From Amphritea sp. 1_MG-2023 (GTDB lineage: Bacteria > Pseudomonadota > Gammaproteobacteria > Pseudomonadales > Balneatricaceae), in NCBI RefSeq assembly GCF_030547545.1, contig NZ_JAUOQE010000024.1, positions 1-64,000 of the forward strand: 64,000 nt of DNA, given 5' to 3'. Positions within the stretch are counted from its first letter, which is position 1, and the number at the start of each line of letters is the position of its first letter. Below are positions 1-8,809 of the stretch, in pieces. The translations under genes were made by a program, and so were the position numbers. The notes beneath the pieces are model-generated. The model was not told the DNA's origin, did not search any database, and saw only the letters and a program-made list of their open reading frames with translations.

Positions 1-1116
1 CAAGGCATCAAAACCTTTCTCGTATCGATCTTTATACTGGCGTTGTTTAATCAACTAGTCACGCGACATCTCAGCACCATGGCGCAATATGCACGACGAC
101 TCAAGCTCGATCAATTGAACACCCCGCTGATACTGAAACGGAAGCAGAGACACACCGAGGATGAGCTCAGTCAAGTGGCTAATGCCATGAATAGCATGCG
201 TCAGGCGATGCTCACCGATATAAGCAAACGGGAAGACGCCGAACGCTCGCTGGCCCACCTAAATGCCGAGCTCGAACAACGGGTGTCTGATCGCACCCGC
301 GAATTAGAACAGCGCAATGAAGAGTTACATACCACACTGGCCAAACTACAAGAAACTCAGCAGCAGTTAGTTGAATCAAAAAAACTTGCCGCACTGGGTA
401 GTTTAGTCGCTGGCGTCGCGCACGAGATCAACACGCCGATTGGCATCGGCTACACCGCCGCGTCATTTCTGGCCGATCAAGCGCAACTTTATCAACAGCA
501 ACAGCCGGATAATCCACTGGCCAATACGGCGGTCGAAAGCAGCGTGTTAATTTGTCAAAACCTCGAACGAGCCACTCAGTTAATTAGCTCTTTTAAGCGA
601 GTTGCAGTCGATCAGGCGGGCGAACAATGTCGCCGTTTCGACCTGATTCAGTATCTTGACGAAATCCAACACTCGTTAAAACCCAAACTAAAACAAGCCA
701 ACCCAACGATCCGTATTCGAGGCCCGAAAAAGCTAATATTAATCAGCTATCCCGGCAGTTATTATCAAATTTTTACCAATCTGATATTAAACTCACTGCT
801 ACATGGCTTTGATAATCAGCCCGGCGGCGACATTTCCATTGCCATACAACCGCAGGGCGAAAGGCTTCAAATCGATTATCGAGATAACGGTGCCGGCGTG
901 CCCGATGATTGGCGTACTCGGTTATTCGAACCCTTTATGACCACCAAACGCAATCGTGGTTGTAGCGGCCTAGGCATGCATATTACTTACAATATCGTCA
1001 GTCAATTATTACAAGGACAGATCACCTGCGTACCCGCCGTCAGCGGTGCACACTTTCATATCGATATTCCATTAAACCCGCACCCAATCACCTCGACTAT
1101 TTCGCCATCAACTTGA
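1..1116 (+). CDS. Sensor histidine kinase, 3' part (5' end outside window)
   Basis: The reading frame is open from the first base, so the N-terminus lies upstream of the window. The visible part starts inside a hydrophobic helix (roughly bases 7-50). It continues through a charged HAMP/coiled-coil linker with a run of heptad-like Glu/Arg residues. The dimerisation/phosphoacceptor box follows, containing AHEINTP with the phosphorylatable His, and then a HATPase_c domain with an N box (NLILNSLLHG), a G1 box (DNGAGVP) and a G2 box (GLGMHI). It should be an inner-membrane two-component kinase that autophosphorylates on His. The sensory domain and partner regulator are not in view, so the signal is unknown. 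No receiver domain is present at the C-terminus. It is convergent with the HDOD gene, with a gap of about 23 bp. Confidence 0.9.
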   Translation, partial: QGIKTFLVSIFILALFNQLVTRHLSTMAQYARRLKLDQLNTPLILKRKQRHTEDELSQVANAMNSMRQAMLTDISKREDAERSLAHLNAELEQRVSDRTRELEQRNEELHTTLAKLQETQQQLVESKKLAALGSLVAGVAHEINTPIGIGYTAASFLADQAQLYQQQQPDNPLANTAVESSVLICQNLERATQLISSFKRVAVDQAGEQCRRFDLIQYLDEIQHSLKPKLKQANPTIRIRGPKKLILISYPGSYYQIFTNLILNSLLHGFDNQPGGDISIAIQPQGERLQIDYRDNGAGVPDDWRTRLFEPFMTTKRNRGCSGLGMHITYNIVSQLLQGQITCVPAVSGAHFHIDIPLNPHPITSTISPST

Positions 1117-1139
1117 GCAGAGCTGATTCAGCAGCAAGA

Positions 1140-2030
1140 TTAACGTTTCATCAACAATCGCTGACATTGCTCTGATAAGGCTGGCAATTGTTGTGACAAC
1201 CGCGCTATTGGAAAGTCGATGATGGGCCAGCTTGGATGAATGCACGCTGCCGCAATCGCGCCTTGCAACTGCGTGGTTGACCAAGCTGGCCATTCGGGAT
1301 TATCCATCAGCAAATCACTGAGAGAACTGGCAAACTGAAGCATCGTTAACAATTGCTTAAACGGCTCCGAGATCGTGTTAAACGCCCAGAGATCATTGTG
1401 CTGATGAAACCGTAACATGTTAGTGAGCGTGCGTGGAAAATGCCAATATTGTGCAGCCTGATAACCTATGTCTATGTGACTAAAACCATACTGTTCGATC
1501 GCTAACGACTCATCGGCTGCTCGCCAGCACAGCGTAGCAGCAGACTGTCCCGCGCTGAGAGATACCTGTAGTAAAATAAAGCGACCAATATCATGCAGTA
1601 AGCCGGCGATATAGGCTAGATCTCGATTGACCTTGAAGGCTTCAATATTCGCCGCCAAGAAGCGACTGAAAACGGCAGTCTCGATAGAATGCAACCAACC
1701 GCTATGATGCGCGGACGTAATCAGCGTAGCCCGAGGCTCAGTCAACGCTGACATTAAGTCTAAGGTATTAAAAACGCCGATTCGCTGTAACGCTTTTTCG
1801 ATATTATAAACAGGCTTAAGCGGTCCGCAGGGTACCGTATGGGCAGTAGAAATAATTTTCGCCGCTAGCAAAGGGTCAAGCTGTGTCAGCTTGGCGATTC
1901 GAGGATAAAAATCAACTGACTCATGACTAAGCCGTTTTAGTTGATCGAGCACCCCAGGGATTAAAGGCAGTGTATCCACATGCGCGTGGATAAACTCGCT
2001 ACTCAAGACTGTTTGAACAGGTTGATGCAC
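1140..2030 (-). CDS. HDOD domain-containing protein
   Basis: This 296-residue protein is dominated by an HDOD domain, a catalytically degenerate relative of HD phosphohydrolases. The N-terminal part has the typical LPLIPGVLDQL start and LDPLLAAKIISTA helix. The centre has YIAGLLHDIGRFIL, which retains an HD pair. HDOD proteins are generally regulatory scaffolds in c-di-GMP, stress or chemotaxis signalling; a specific role cannot be read here. The start is a GTG at 2030, with AAGGTG about 5 bases upstream. There is no second domain and no transmembrane segment. It lies tail-to-tail with the histidine kinase and 30 bp upstream of cysG on the same strand, so it is unlikely to be functionally tied to sulfur metabolism. 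Confidence 0.85.
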   Translation of the reverse strand: MHQPVQTVLSSEFIHAHVDTLPLIPGVLDQLKRLSHESVDFYPRIAKLTQLDPLLAAKIISTAHTVPCGPLKPVYNIEKALQRIGVFNTLDLMSALTEPRATLITSAHHSGWLHSIETAVFSRFLAANIEAFKVNRDLAYIAGLLHDIGRFILLQVSLSAGQSAATLCWRAADESLAIEQYGFSHIDIGYQAAQYWHFPRTLTNMLRFHQHNDLWAFNTISEPFKQLLTMLQFASSLSDLLMDNPEWPAWSTTQLQGAIAAACIHPSWPIIDFPIARLSQQLPALSEQCQRLLMKR

Positions 2031-2060
2031 CGCTTCACCTTACAACTTCACCTGACCCAC

Positions 2061-3491
2061 TTAGGCTGAATGGGCATCAGGCAGTATCAAACCATGATTA
2101 TGTAAAACTTCTTCGCCAAACCATGCCAAATTTTCATGCAGCTGCACCACTTCGCCGACGATAATCAACGCCGGCGCGGGTAACTGAGCCTGTGCCTGAC
2201 GCTCCGCTAGATTACTTAACGTGCCGGTTAATACCCGCTGATCCGCACGAGTACCATTGGAAACAATCGCGGCAGGGGTCTCGGCCGGTTTGCCATGAGC
2301 GATCAACTGCTGACACAACGAAGGCAAGGTGTGTAGCCCCATATAAAATACGATCGTTTGATGGGGGTGAACTAATTCATCAAAATTCAGATCGGAGGTA
2401 CGATTTTTCAACTGCCCCGTCACCAATTTAACCGACTGAGCATAATCACGGTGAGTCAGAGGAATACCGGCATAGGTTGAACAAGCACTGGCGGCGGTAA
2501 TGCCTGGCACCACCTGAAACGGAATATTATGTTGTTTCAATGTTTCCAGCTCTTCACCGCCGCGACCAAAGATAAAAGGATCCCCTCCCTTTAAACGCAA
2601 CACTCGCCGCCCCAGCAAGGCATGTTTAACCAGTAACTCATTAATGCCGTCTTGCGGCACCGCATGATTATCACGCCGCTTACCAACGAAGATCCGCTCG
2701 GCATCGCGACGACACAGATCAACAATCGCGGGAGACACCAACTGATCGTAGAGCACCACATCCGCCTGCTGCATCAGTCTCAGCGCTTTAAAGGTCAGCA
2801 GTTCAGGATCGCCCGGTCCGCCACCCACCAGATAAACTTCGCCCACTTGATGATCGGGGTCTGCCGTTTCTAACGCTGAGGTTAACAAGGCGCGAGCCTC
2901 TTTATCACGCCCAGCAAACACCTTTTCAGCCACTTGACCTTGCAAGATTTTTTCCCAAAAAATGCGCCGCCGTTCGACATTACTAAAGGTCTGCTTGACT
3001 TGCTGACGAAACTGTCCAACCAGTTTGCCCAAGCGGCTATAACCTTGAGGAATCCAGGTTTCGAGCTTAGCCCTAAGTAAGCGCGCCAACACCGGCGACT
3101 CACCGCCAGAGGAGATACCGATAACGATCGGTGAACGATCAACAATCGCGGGAAAAATAAAGGTACATAAGGGTTGATTATCAACCACATTGACCGGAAT
3201 ATGCCGCTCAACCGCATCAAAATGAACCCGTTCGTTCAACTGATCGTCATCCGTTGCGGTAATAACTAGATAAGCGTCATCCAAAAGGCCGCTATGATAT
3301 TCCCCCATGATCACTTGACCATTATGCTGTTCGATCATCTCCACCAATTCAGGCTCGATCCGATGCGCAACAACAATCACTCGAGCGCCGGCCCGCGTTA
3401 AAAGACTGGCTTTTCGCAGAGCGACTTGACCACCCCCGACCAACAATGCCGTTCGATCGTTTAGCTTAAAAAATAGCGGTAAATAATCCAA
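2061..3491 (-). CDS. cysG: Siroheme synthase CysG (trifunctional)
   Basis: The 476-residue protein has the full CysG layout. Residues 1-113 form a Rossmann precorrin-2 dehydrogenase/ferrochelatase domain ([11 protein letters not shown]), followed by a short dimerisation segment. From about residue 216 comes the uroporphyrinogen-III C-methyltransferase domain ([30 protein letters not shown]). It makes siroheme from uroporphyrinogen III in the cytoplasm, the prosthetic group of the sulfite reductase encoded just upstream. The family usually begins MDYLPLF; here that Met is encoded by TTG at 3491, with GAGGA 7 bases upstream and no closer ATG. A terminator separates it from cysH, so it probably has its own promoter. 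Its length is that of the E. coli protein plus about 20 residues. Confidence 0.96.
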   Translation of the reverse strand: MDYLPLFFKLNDRTALLVGGGQVALRKASLLTRAGARVIVVAHRIEPELVEMIEQHNGQVIMGEYHSGLLDDAYLVITATDDDQLNERVHFDAVERHIPVNVVDNQPLCTFIFPAIVDRSPIVIGISSGGESPVLARLLRAKLETWIPQGYSRLGKLVGQFRQQVKQTFSNVERRRIFWEKILQGQVAEKVFAGRDKEARALLTSALETADPDHQVGEVYLVGGGPGDPELLTFKALRLMQQADVVLYDQLVSPAIVDLCRRDAERIFVGKRRDNHAVPQDGINELLVKHALLGRRVLRLKGGDPFIFGRGGEELETLKQHNIPFQVVPGITAASACSTYAGIPLTHRDYAQSVKLVTGQLKNRTSDLNFDELVHPHQTIVFYMGLHTLPSLCQQLIAHGKPAETPAAIVSNGTRADQRVLTGTLSNLAERQAQAQLPAPALIIVGEVVQLHENLAWFGEEVLHNHGLILPDAHSA

Positions 3492-3586
3492 TGTATTGTC
3501 CTCAGCAAGAGCGGCAGATTAACCCAGTAGACAAGCTTTTTAGGTCATACTGATAGCTAAAATAGCATACTTGAAAGATAGCAGAA

Positions 3587-3611
3587 AAGAGCCCGCTAAT
3601 AGCGGGCTCTT
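3587..3611 (-). terminator. Rho-independent terminator after cysI-DUF934-cysH
   Basis: A perfect 11-bp inverted repeat (AAGAGCCCGCT / AGCGGGCTCTT) closes a 3-nt loop. Read on the minus strand it runs into TTTTCT, giving a stem plus U-tract just downstream of the cysH stop at 3630. It should end the cysH operon before cysG. Confidence 0.85.
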
Positions 3612-3629
3612 GTGTGATAAGGGATGAAT

Positions 3630-4391
3630 TTACTTCGGTAGGTAATCCATGATGTTGACAGGCTTTGTCTCAGCAGGCTTATCCCCAGGAGTGCCCGAAT
3701 GTAAGCCACACTCTCGTGTTTCAGGGTTTTCCCACCACCAACGCCCGGCACGCACATCCTCACCCTCTGCGATAGCCCGAGTACAAGGCGCACAACCGAT
3801 GCTCGGATATTGCTGATCATGCAGCGCGTTATACGGCACTTTATATGCACCAATATAGTCCCAGATATCCTTCTCGGTCCAATCCGCTAAGGGATTAAAC
3901 TTATCGATACCGTTACCTTCATCAAACTCTTTAAAGCCGATCTCATCACGCGTCACCGATTGTTCGCGGCGTAAGCCTGTAATCCAAGCCTGACGATTCG
4001 CCAGTGCCCGCTTCAACGGTTTAATTTTACGCACCGCACAGCAGCCTTTGCGTAACGCCTGACTTTCATAGAAAGCATTGACGCCATTCTGCTGCACGTA
4101 TTGCTCGACATCCGCCGCCTCAGGATAGTAAACCTGAACCTTCAGGTTACCGTATAGCGCCTGCACATCGGTCAGTAGTTTCAGTGTTTCCTCCGGCAAA
4201 CGACCAGTATCCAAGACAAACATACCGATCTGAGGCGTATGCTTACTGATCAGATCGGTAATCACCACATCTTCGGCGCCGAGACTGTTAGCAAACACAA
4301 TAGCACTATCAGCATACTCGGTAGCAGCTTGCTGAAGTACCGCAACCGTATTGGCAACCTTAGCTTTCAACTCAGGGGTTAACTCACTCAT
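3630..4391 (-). CDS. cysH: Phosphoadenylyl/adenylyl-sulfate reductase, APS-reductase type
   Basis: A 253-residue PAPS-reductase-family enzyme that reduces activated sulfate to sulfite with thioredoxin. It carries Cys117-Cys118 (KGCCAVRK) and Cys200/Cys203 (GCAPCTR), the CC-X80-CXXC set that binds a [4Fe-4S] cluster in APS reductases and is absent from E. coli-type PAPS reductases. The catalytic Cys is at 228 (ECGLH). The substrate is therefore probably APS, which fits the degenerate kinase tail of CysN in this window. I chose the ATG at 4391 (AGGATAACAGTG upstream) over an in-frame TTG 18 bases earlier. It follows the DUF934 gene by 18 bp and is last in the operon before a strong terminator. 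Confidence 0.95.
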   Translation of the reverse strand: MSELTPELKAKVANTVAVLQQAATEYADSAIVFANSLGAEDVVITDLISKHTPQIGMFVLDTGRLPEETLKLLTDVQALYGNLKVQVYYPEAADVEQYVQQNGVNAFYESQALRKGCCAVRKIKPLKRALANRQAWITGLRREQSVTRDEIGFKEFDEGNGIDKFNPLADWTEKDIWDYIGAYKVPYNALHDQQYPSIGCAPCTRAIAEGEDVRAGRWWWENPETRECGLHSGTPGDKPAETKPVNIMDYLPK

Positions 4392-4409
4392 CACTGTTAT
4401 CCTGATCAA

Positions 4410-4889
4410 TTACTGACGAAAAATAGGTCGTTCATCATCAGCACTTCCCTGATAATGCACCGGCACCTCGTCAAACGCACTGAGAATCGCATCGCTATAA
4501 CGCTCATCTGGGATAGCAAAAGCATCAAAACCGCAACGCTGCATATGATCCAGACGATCACGGGTGACATCACCTTCGGCACGAATTTGGCCGGCAAATC
4601 CGGCACGACGCAACATCCGAGCAAAACTAAAGCCTCGTCCATCCGTGAACGCTGGAAATTCGATGGCCACGAGAGACAAAGCATCAAGATGTTGCAGTAA
4701 CAACTCAAGCGCCTGATCGCCATTAATACGCACACCGAGCTTGCCCTCAGCGTTCACCAGTTGCTCGAGGTGCTGCGCGAACAACTCATAAGGCACGACA
4801 ATATCTTCATTGATATGCGCCGTTAGATTATCTTCATCAACCAGTAACCAGCTATCGTCGACAACCGCACGATTAATTAACAGTGGCAT
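4410..4889 (-). CDS. DUF934 domain-containing protein
   Basis: A 159-residue soluble protein of the DUF934 family (starts MPLLINRAVVDDSW). This family is encoded next to siroheme sulfite/nitrite reductases in many proteobacteria and is thought to assist sulfite reduction; its chemistry is not known to me. The start is the ATG at 4889, with AGGAGAG 7 bases upstream. An upstream in-frame start at 4949 would lengthen the overlap with cysI and lacks a ribosome site. It overlaps the end of cysI by 17 bp and precedes cysH by 18 bp, so the three are co-translated. A C-terminal stretch (GFDAFAIPDERYSDAILSAF) matches the family's conserved end. Confidence 0.92.
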   Translation of the reverse strand: MPLLINRAVVDDSWLLVDEDNLTAHINEDIVVPYELFAQHLEQLVNAEGKLGVRINGDQALELLLQHLDALSLVAIEFPAFTDGRGFSFARMLRRAGFAGQIRAEGDVTRDRLDHMQRCGFDAFAIPDERYSDAILSAFDEVPVHYQGSADDERPIFRQ

Positions 4890-6534
4890 AAACTCTCTCC
4901 TTAAACGGTGCAACACCGATACGGCGTACAGTCTCAATAAATCGCTCATCTTCGAGACGACTCTCTACATAGACCTGCAGGATTTTTTCAACGGTATCGG
5001 CAACGTCAGCTTGAGGCACTGATTTACCAATAATTTTACCTAATGATGCATCTTCACGAGAAGAACCACCGAGGGTGATCTGATAGTAATCTTCACCGCC
5101 TTTATCAACCCCTAAAATGCCGATATGTGCCACGTGATGATGGGCACAAGCATTGATACAACCGGACATATTCAGCTTGATATCGCCAATATCATAAAGG
5201 TAATCGAGATCATCAAACTTTTCGTTAATCTGTTCGGCAACCCCCAGTGTATGAGCATTTGCCAATGAACAGAAATCATAGCCAGGACACACAATCATAT
5301 CGGTCAGGGTACCGACATTCGCCCGTGCCAGGTTAAGATCGCGCAATGACTGCCACAGAGTATAAAGATCACCGGCAGCCACATGAGCGAAGACTAAGTT
5401 CTGATCATGAGTACTGCGAATCTCACCGAAGTTGAAGGTATCAGCTAAGTCTGCCACGGCATCGAGCTGCACATCAGTAATATCACCGGGTGGCTTCAGA
5501 TGCGGCTTCAGCGAAATAACCACCGCACGATAGCCGGCGATCTTATGCTCACGAGTATTACGTTCATACCAAGCACGAAACTCAGCATTATCATCGAGTT
5601 GATTTTCCAGCACCGACAATCCATCCACCGCATCGGCAGCATAAGGATGCGGCTCGAAATAGCCTTGAATCTTGGCGATATAATCGTCAGTCAGCGCCAG
5701 TTCGGTACTACGAATGATCTCCCACTCGGCTTCAACCCGTTTGCTAAACTCTTCAATACCCAGCGCATTGACTAAGATTTTGATACGCGCCTTATACTTG
5801 TTATCTCGACGACCATTGAGGTTATATACCCGCAGAATCGCTTCAAGATAGGTCAACAGATCACGCTTTGGCAAAAACTCACGAATCAATTTACCAATCA
5901 CCGGTGTACGTCCAAGGCCACCACCGACGAGTACTTCAAAACCGACCTCACCGGCCGCATTTTTGACCATGTGCAAGCCGATATCATGCACCTGAGAAGC
6001 GGCCCGATCTTCCGGGCCACCGGTCACGGCGATCTTAAACTTACGCGGCAGATAAGCAAATTCGGGGTGCAATGTGGTCCATTGACGAATAATTTCACAC
6101 CAAGGACGAGGATCTTCAATTTCATCCGGGATAATGCCCGCAAAATGATCGGTCGTGGTATTCCGTAAGCAGTTACCACTGGTTTGAATGGCGTGCATCT
6201 GCACTTCAGCCAGTTCAGCCAGGATATCCGGCACCTCTTCCAGCTTGGGCCAGTTTAATTGAACATTGGTCCGAGTGGTGAAGTGCGCATAATTTTTATC
6301 GTATTTACGGGTGATATCTGCCAGTTTACGCACCTGAACAGAGTTCATCAGACCATAAGGTACCGCAATACGTAGCATCGGTGCTTGACGTTGGATATAA
6401 AGCCCGTTCATCAGGCGCAAGCCGCGAAACTCCTCATCGGGAATTTCACCGGCCAAAAAACGGCGGGTCTGATCGCGATATTGCTCAACCCGCGCATTGA
6501 TCAGTGTCTGATCCTGTTCATTATATTGATACAT
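4873..6534 (-). CDS. cysI: Sulfite reductase hemoprotein (CysI-type, nitrite/sulfite reductase family)
   Basis: A 553-residue siroheme/[4Fe-4S] enzyme performing the six-electron reduction of sulfite to sulfide. The repeated ferredoxin-like and sulfite-reductase domains are present. The cluster and siroheme cysteines appear as CPGYDFC and SGCINAC in the C-terminal half, and the first siroheme-binding repeat has TSGNCLRNTTTDH. The length and the adjoining DUF934 match the Pseudomonas-type enzyme rather than the 570-residue E. coli CysI. No cysJ flavoprotein is in the window, so the electron donor is presumably another reductase or ferredoxin. It is followed in the same transcript by the DUF934 gene and cysH. 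Confidence 0.94.
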   Translation of the reverse strand: MYQYNEQDQTLINARVEQYRDQTRRFLAGEIPDEEFRGLRLMNGLYIQRQAPMLRIAVPYGLMNSVQVRKLADITRKYDKNYAHFTTRTNVQLNWPKLEEVPDILAELAEVQMHAIQTSGNCLRNTTTDHFAGIIPDEIEDPRPWCEIIRQWTTLHPEFAYLPRKFKIAVTGGPEDRAASQVHDIGLHMVKNAAGEVGFEVLVGGGLGRTPVIGKLIREFLPKRDLLTYLEAILRVYNLNGRRDNKYKARIKILVNALGIEEFSKRVEAEWEIIRSTELALTDDYIAKIQGYFEPHPYAADAVDGLSVLENQLDDNAEFRAWYERNTREHKIAGYRAVVISLKPHLKPPGDITDVQLDAVADLADTFNFGEIRSTHDQNLVFAHVAAGDLYTLWQSLRDLNLARANVGTLTDMIVCPGYDFCSLANAHTLGVAEQINEKFDDLDYLYDIGDIKLNMSGCINACAHHHVAHIGILGVDKGGEDYYQITLGGSSREDASLGKIIGKSVPQADVADTVEKILQVYVESRLEDERFIETVRRIGVAPFKERVYATVN

Positions 6535-6612
6535 GTCTATTACCGCCGGCTAACCGGCCCTCACCCTATAAAATTACAATTCAAAATTCAGTTTTACGTC
6601 AGAACCCATACG

Positions 6613-7398
6613 TCAACCGGCCAGCACAAAGCGCATACCTATCGCTAATAGCAGCGTTCCCATGATGGGCTGGATAACTCTTGGGGACAGCTTGCTGCCA
6701 AAATGGCTACCCATGAATACCCCCGGTAATGAACCAATCAGCAGACACAGGAGTAACCAGAGATCGACACTGCCCATTCCATAGTGCCCCGCACCCGCTA
6801 CGCTGGTTAACACAACCGCATGCACGAGATCCGTCCCCACCAGCGTCTGCATCGTCATCCGCGGATAAAGCACAATCAGCATCGCGGTGCCTAACGCCCC
6901 CGCCCCGACCGAAGAGAGTGTCACTAAACCACCTAAAGCGATACCGACAATGACTGTCACATAGGGGCGATAACGGCGGCCATGCTTCTCAAAGCGTGTA
7001 CCTTCTAACTTGACCACATAGGCACGTATTCTCGCACGGAAAAAAACAGCAAAAGAGGTTAACACTAATGAAACACCCAGTGTGATATTCATCAGATGTT
7101 CGATTTGCTCAAGTCCGTCTAAACCATCCAGATAAATCAGCGTTAGTAAGGCTCCGGGGATACTACCACCGAGGAGTAAAAACACCACTCGCCACTCGAC
7201 TAATTTTTTACGTGCGTAGGAAACACTCCCCCCTAACTTGGTAATCGCCGCATAGATAAGATCCGTACTAACCGCCGTCACCGGTGGGATACCAAACGCG
7301 ACGATCAGAATCGGTGTCATTAACGCGCCGCCTCCGATTCCCGTCAGACCGACTATAAAACCAACCACTAGGCCGGCAAAGCTGTATGCTACTTCCAT
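6613..7398 (-). CDS. TSUP family membrane transporter (TauE/SafE family)
   Basis: An integral membrane protein of about 261 residues with around eight hydrophobic helices. The family signature lies near the N-terminus (VGLTGIGGGALMTPIL) and is repeated in the second half (TLSSVGAGALGTAML), giving the inverted-repeat TSUP architecture. TSUP proteins move sulfite, sulfate, sulfoacetate or other organic anions. Lying 78 bp upstream of cysI, on the same strand and head-to-head with cysDN, it may import sulfate or export sulfite; this is inferred from position only. The start is uncertain: I use the ATG at 7398 (GAG 7 bases upstream), but an in-frame ATG at 7428 would add ten residues. It is distinct from the second TSUP gene at 54826. 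Confidence 0.85.
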   Translation of the reverse strand: MEVAYSFAGLVVGFIVGLTGIGGGALMTPILIVAFGIPPVTAVSTDLIYAAITKLGGSVSYARKKLVEWRVVFLLLGGSIPGALLTLIYLDGLDGLEQIEHLMNITLGVSLVLTSFAVFFRARIRAYVVKLEGTRFEKHGRRYRPYVTVIVGIALGGLVTLSSVGAGALGTAMLIVLYPRMTMQTLVGTDLVHAVVLTSVAGAGHYGMGSVDLWLLLCLLIGSLPGVFMGSHFGSKLSPRVIQPIMGTLLLAIGMRFVLAG

Positions 7399-7784
7399 CA
7401 ACGTTCTCAGCTGCCTTAAAATAATCATCCGTCATGTTTAGACGGTATACCGAAAATACAGATGGGCTATAATAGCGATCGCGCCTTATAACGTAAAATA
7501 ATAATTATAAATTTGTTAATTCTTTTTTGGAATATAGGCTACCCAATCGGTTCCTGTCAATCGCCTGCAGCATTTTGCAATCGAGTGATTATGTCGAGTA
7601 ATATCGCCTTATTCCAAAAAGTTACTAAAACATTCCAACATATTCTTTTTAATTTTAAAGATAGTTCTGCCATAATGGCCGCCAATATAAGCTGTTATGC
7701 GCCTAACACAGACCTAACTCGCTACTAGATCTGTCATCCGCACGGCACCCATCATTTTTTGGTATGTAATAAGAGTTAATCAAT
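7399..7784. promoter_or_regulatory. Divergent intergenic region between TSUP-cysI and cysDN, probable CysB-type control
   Basis: This AT-rich space separates two outward-facing sulfur operons. It holds an inverted pair of TTTTTGGAATA-like motifs (about 7522-7534 and 7608-7621) and a further ATTCCAACATATTC just after. These resemble the loose ATTCC-containing half-sites recognised by CysB, but CysB sites are too degenerate to assign by eye. A -10-like CATAAT (7671-7676) faces cysD without a good -35, as expected for an activated promoter. A short open frame at 7513-7728 has no family resemblance and is not called. Confidence 0.4.
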
Positions 7785-8702
7785 ATGAGTCAATTGCCGG
7801 AACATAGACTGACCCATCTGCGTCAGTTAGAAGCAGAAAGCATCCACATTATTCGCGAAGTCGCATCAGAGTTCGAAAACCCAGTCATGCTTTACTCTGT
7901 CGGTAAAGATTCCGCCGTGATGCTACACCTGGCTCGTAAAGCATTTTATCCAGGCAAGCCCCCCTTCCCTTTGCTCCATGTGGACACCACCTGGAAGTTC
8001 AAAGAGATGATTAGCTTCCGCGACAAGATGGCCGAAGAAGCGGGCATGGATTTGATTGTGCATATCAATCAGGAAGGCGTTGACATGAATATCAGCCCCT
8101 TCACTCATGGCTCGAAGAAACATACCGATATCATGAAGACTCAAGGGCTTAAACAAGCACTAAACAAATATAAGTTCGATGCTGCCTTTGGTGGTGCCCG
8201 CCGTGATGAAGAAAAATCCCGTGCCAAAGAGCGTGTATTCTCTTTTCGTGACAAAAATCATCGCTGGGACCCTAAAAATCAGCGTCCAGAACTATGGAAC
8301 ACCTTTAATACGCGTATCGATAAAGGCGAAAGCATCCGCGTCTTTCCTCTGTCTAACTGGACCGAGCTGGATATCTGGCAATATATCTACCTCGAGGGCA
8401 TTCCTATTGTGCCACTCTACTTTGCCGCAAAACGCCCTATCGTGGTTCGCGATGGTGTAGAGATTATGGTCGATGATGAACGTCTCCCGCTGGAAGAAGG
8501 CGAAGTACCCGAAATGAAGATGGTTCGTTTCCGCACCCTCGGCTGTTATCCACTGACGGGCGCGGTTGAGTCTGGCGCGCAAACGCTGCCTGAAATTATT
8601 CAGGAAATGCTGTTAACCACGACTTCAGAGCGTCAAGGCCGAGTGATTGATAACGATGGCGCAGGCTCAATGGAACAGAAAAAGATGGAAGGCTACTTCT
8701 AG
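7785..8702 (+). CDS. cysD: Sulfate adenylyltransferase subunit 2 (CysD)
   Basis: A 305-residue PP-loop ATP pyrophosphatase-family subunit. It has the [17 protein letters not shown] nucleotide loop, the [15 protein letters not shown] segment and the C-terminal tail ending [12 protein letters not shown] that is typical of CysD. Together with CysN it makes adenosine 5'-phosphosulfate from ATP and sulfate in the cytoplasm. Full length for the family (E. coli 302). It is the first gene of the cysDN operon and lies 107 bp before the chosen cysN start. Control by CysB in response to sulfur starvation is expected from the family, and the upstream AT-rich region is compatible with that. Confidence 0.97.
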   Translation: MSQLPEHRLTHLRQLEAESIHIIREVASEFENPVMLYSVGKDSAVMLHLARKAFYPGKPPFPLLHVDTTWKFKEMISFRDKMAEEAGMDLIVHINQEGVDMNISPFTHGSKKHTDIMKTQGLKQALNKYKFDAAFGGARRDEEKSRAKERVFSFRDKNHRWDPKNQRPELWNTFNTRIDKGESIRVFPLSNWTELDIWQYIYLEGIPIVPLYFAAKRPIVVRDGVEIMVDDERLPLEEGEVPEMKMVRFRTLGCYPLTGAVESGAQTLPEIIQEMLLTTTSERQGRVIDNDGAGSMEQKKMEGYF

Positions 8703-8809
8703 CTAGGTCAGCGCCGAGCGAGAACGTGCATCGTTTTCGTCAGCGCTGTTATAACCGCTTGAAGCCTTTTTACGGCACTGTACAGAATTTAAGAATACGG
8801 AACACAATC

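Noticed and set aside
7513-7728. 71-codon plus-strand frame before cysD
   Set aside because: No ribosome site or similarity; it covers the AT-rich control region of the divergent sulfur operons.
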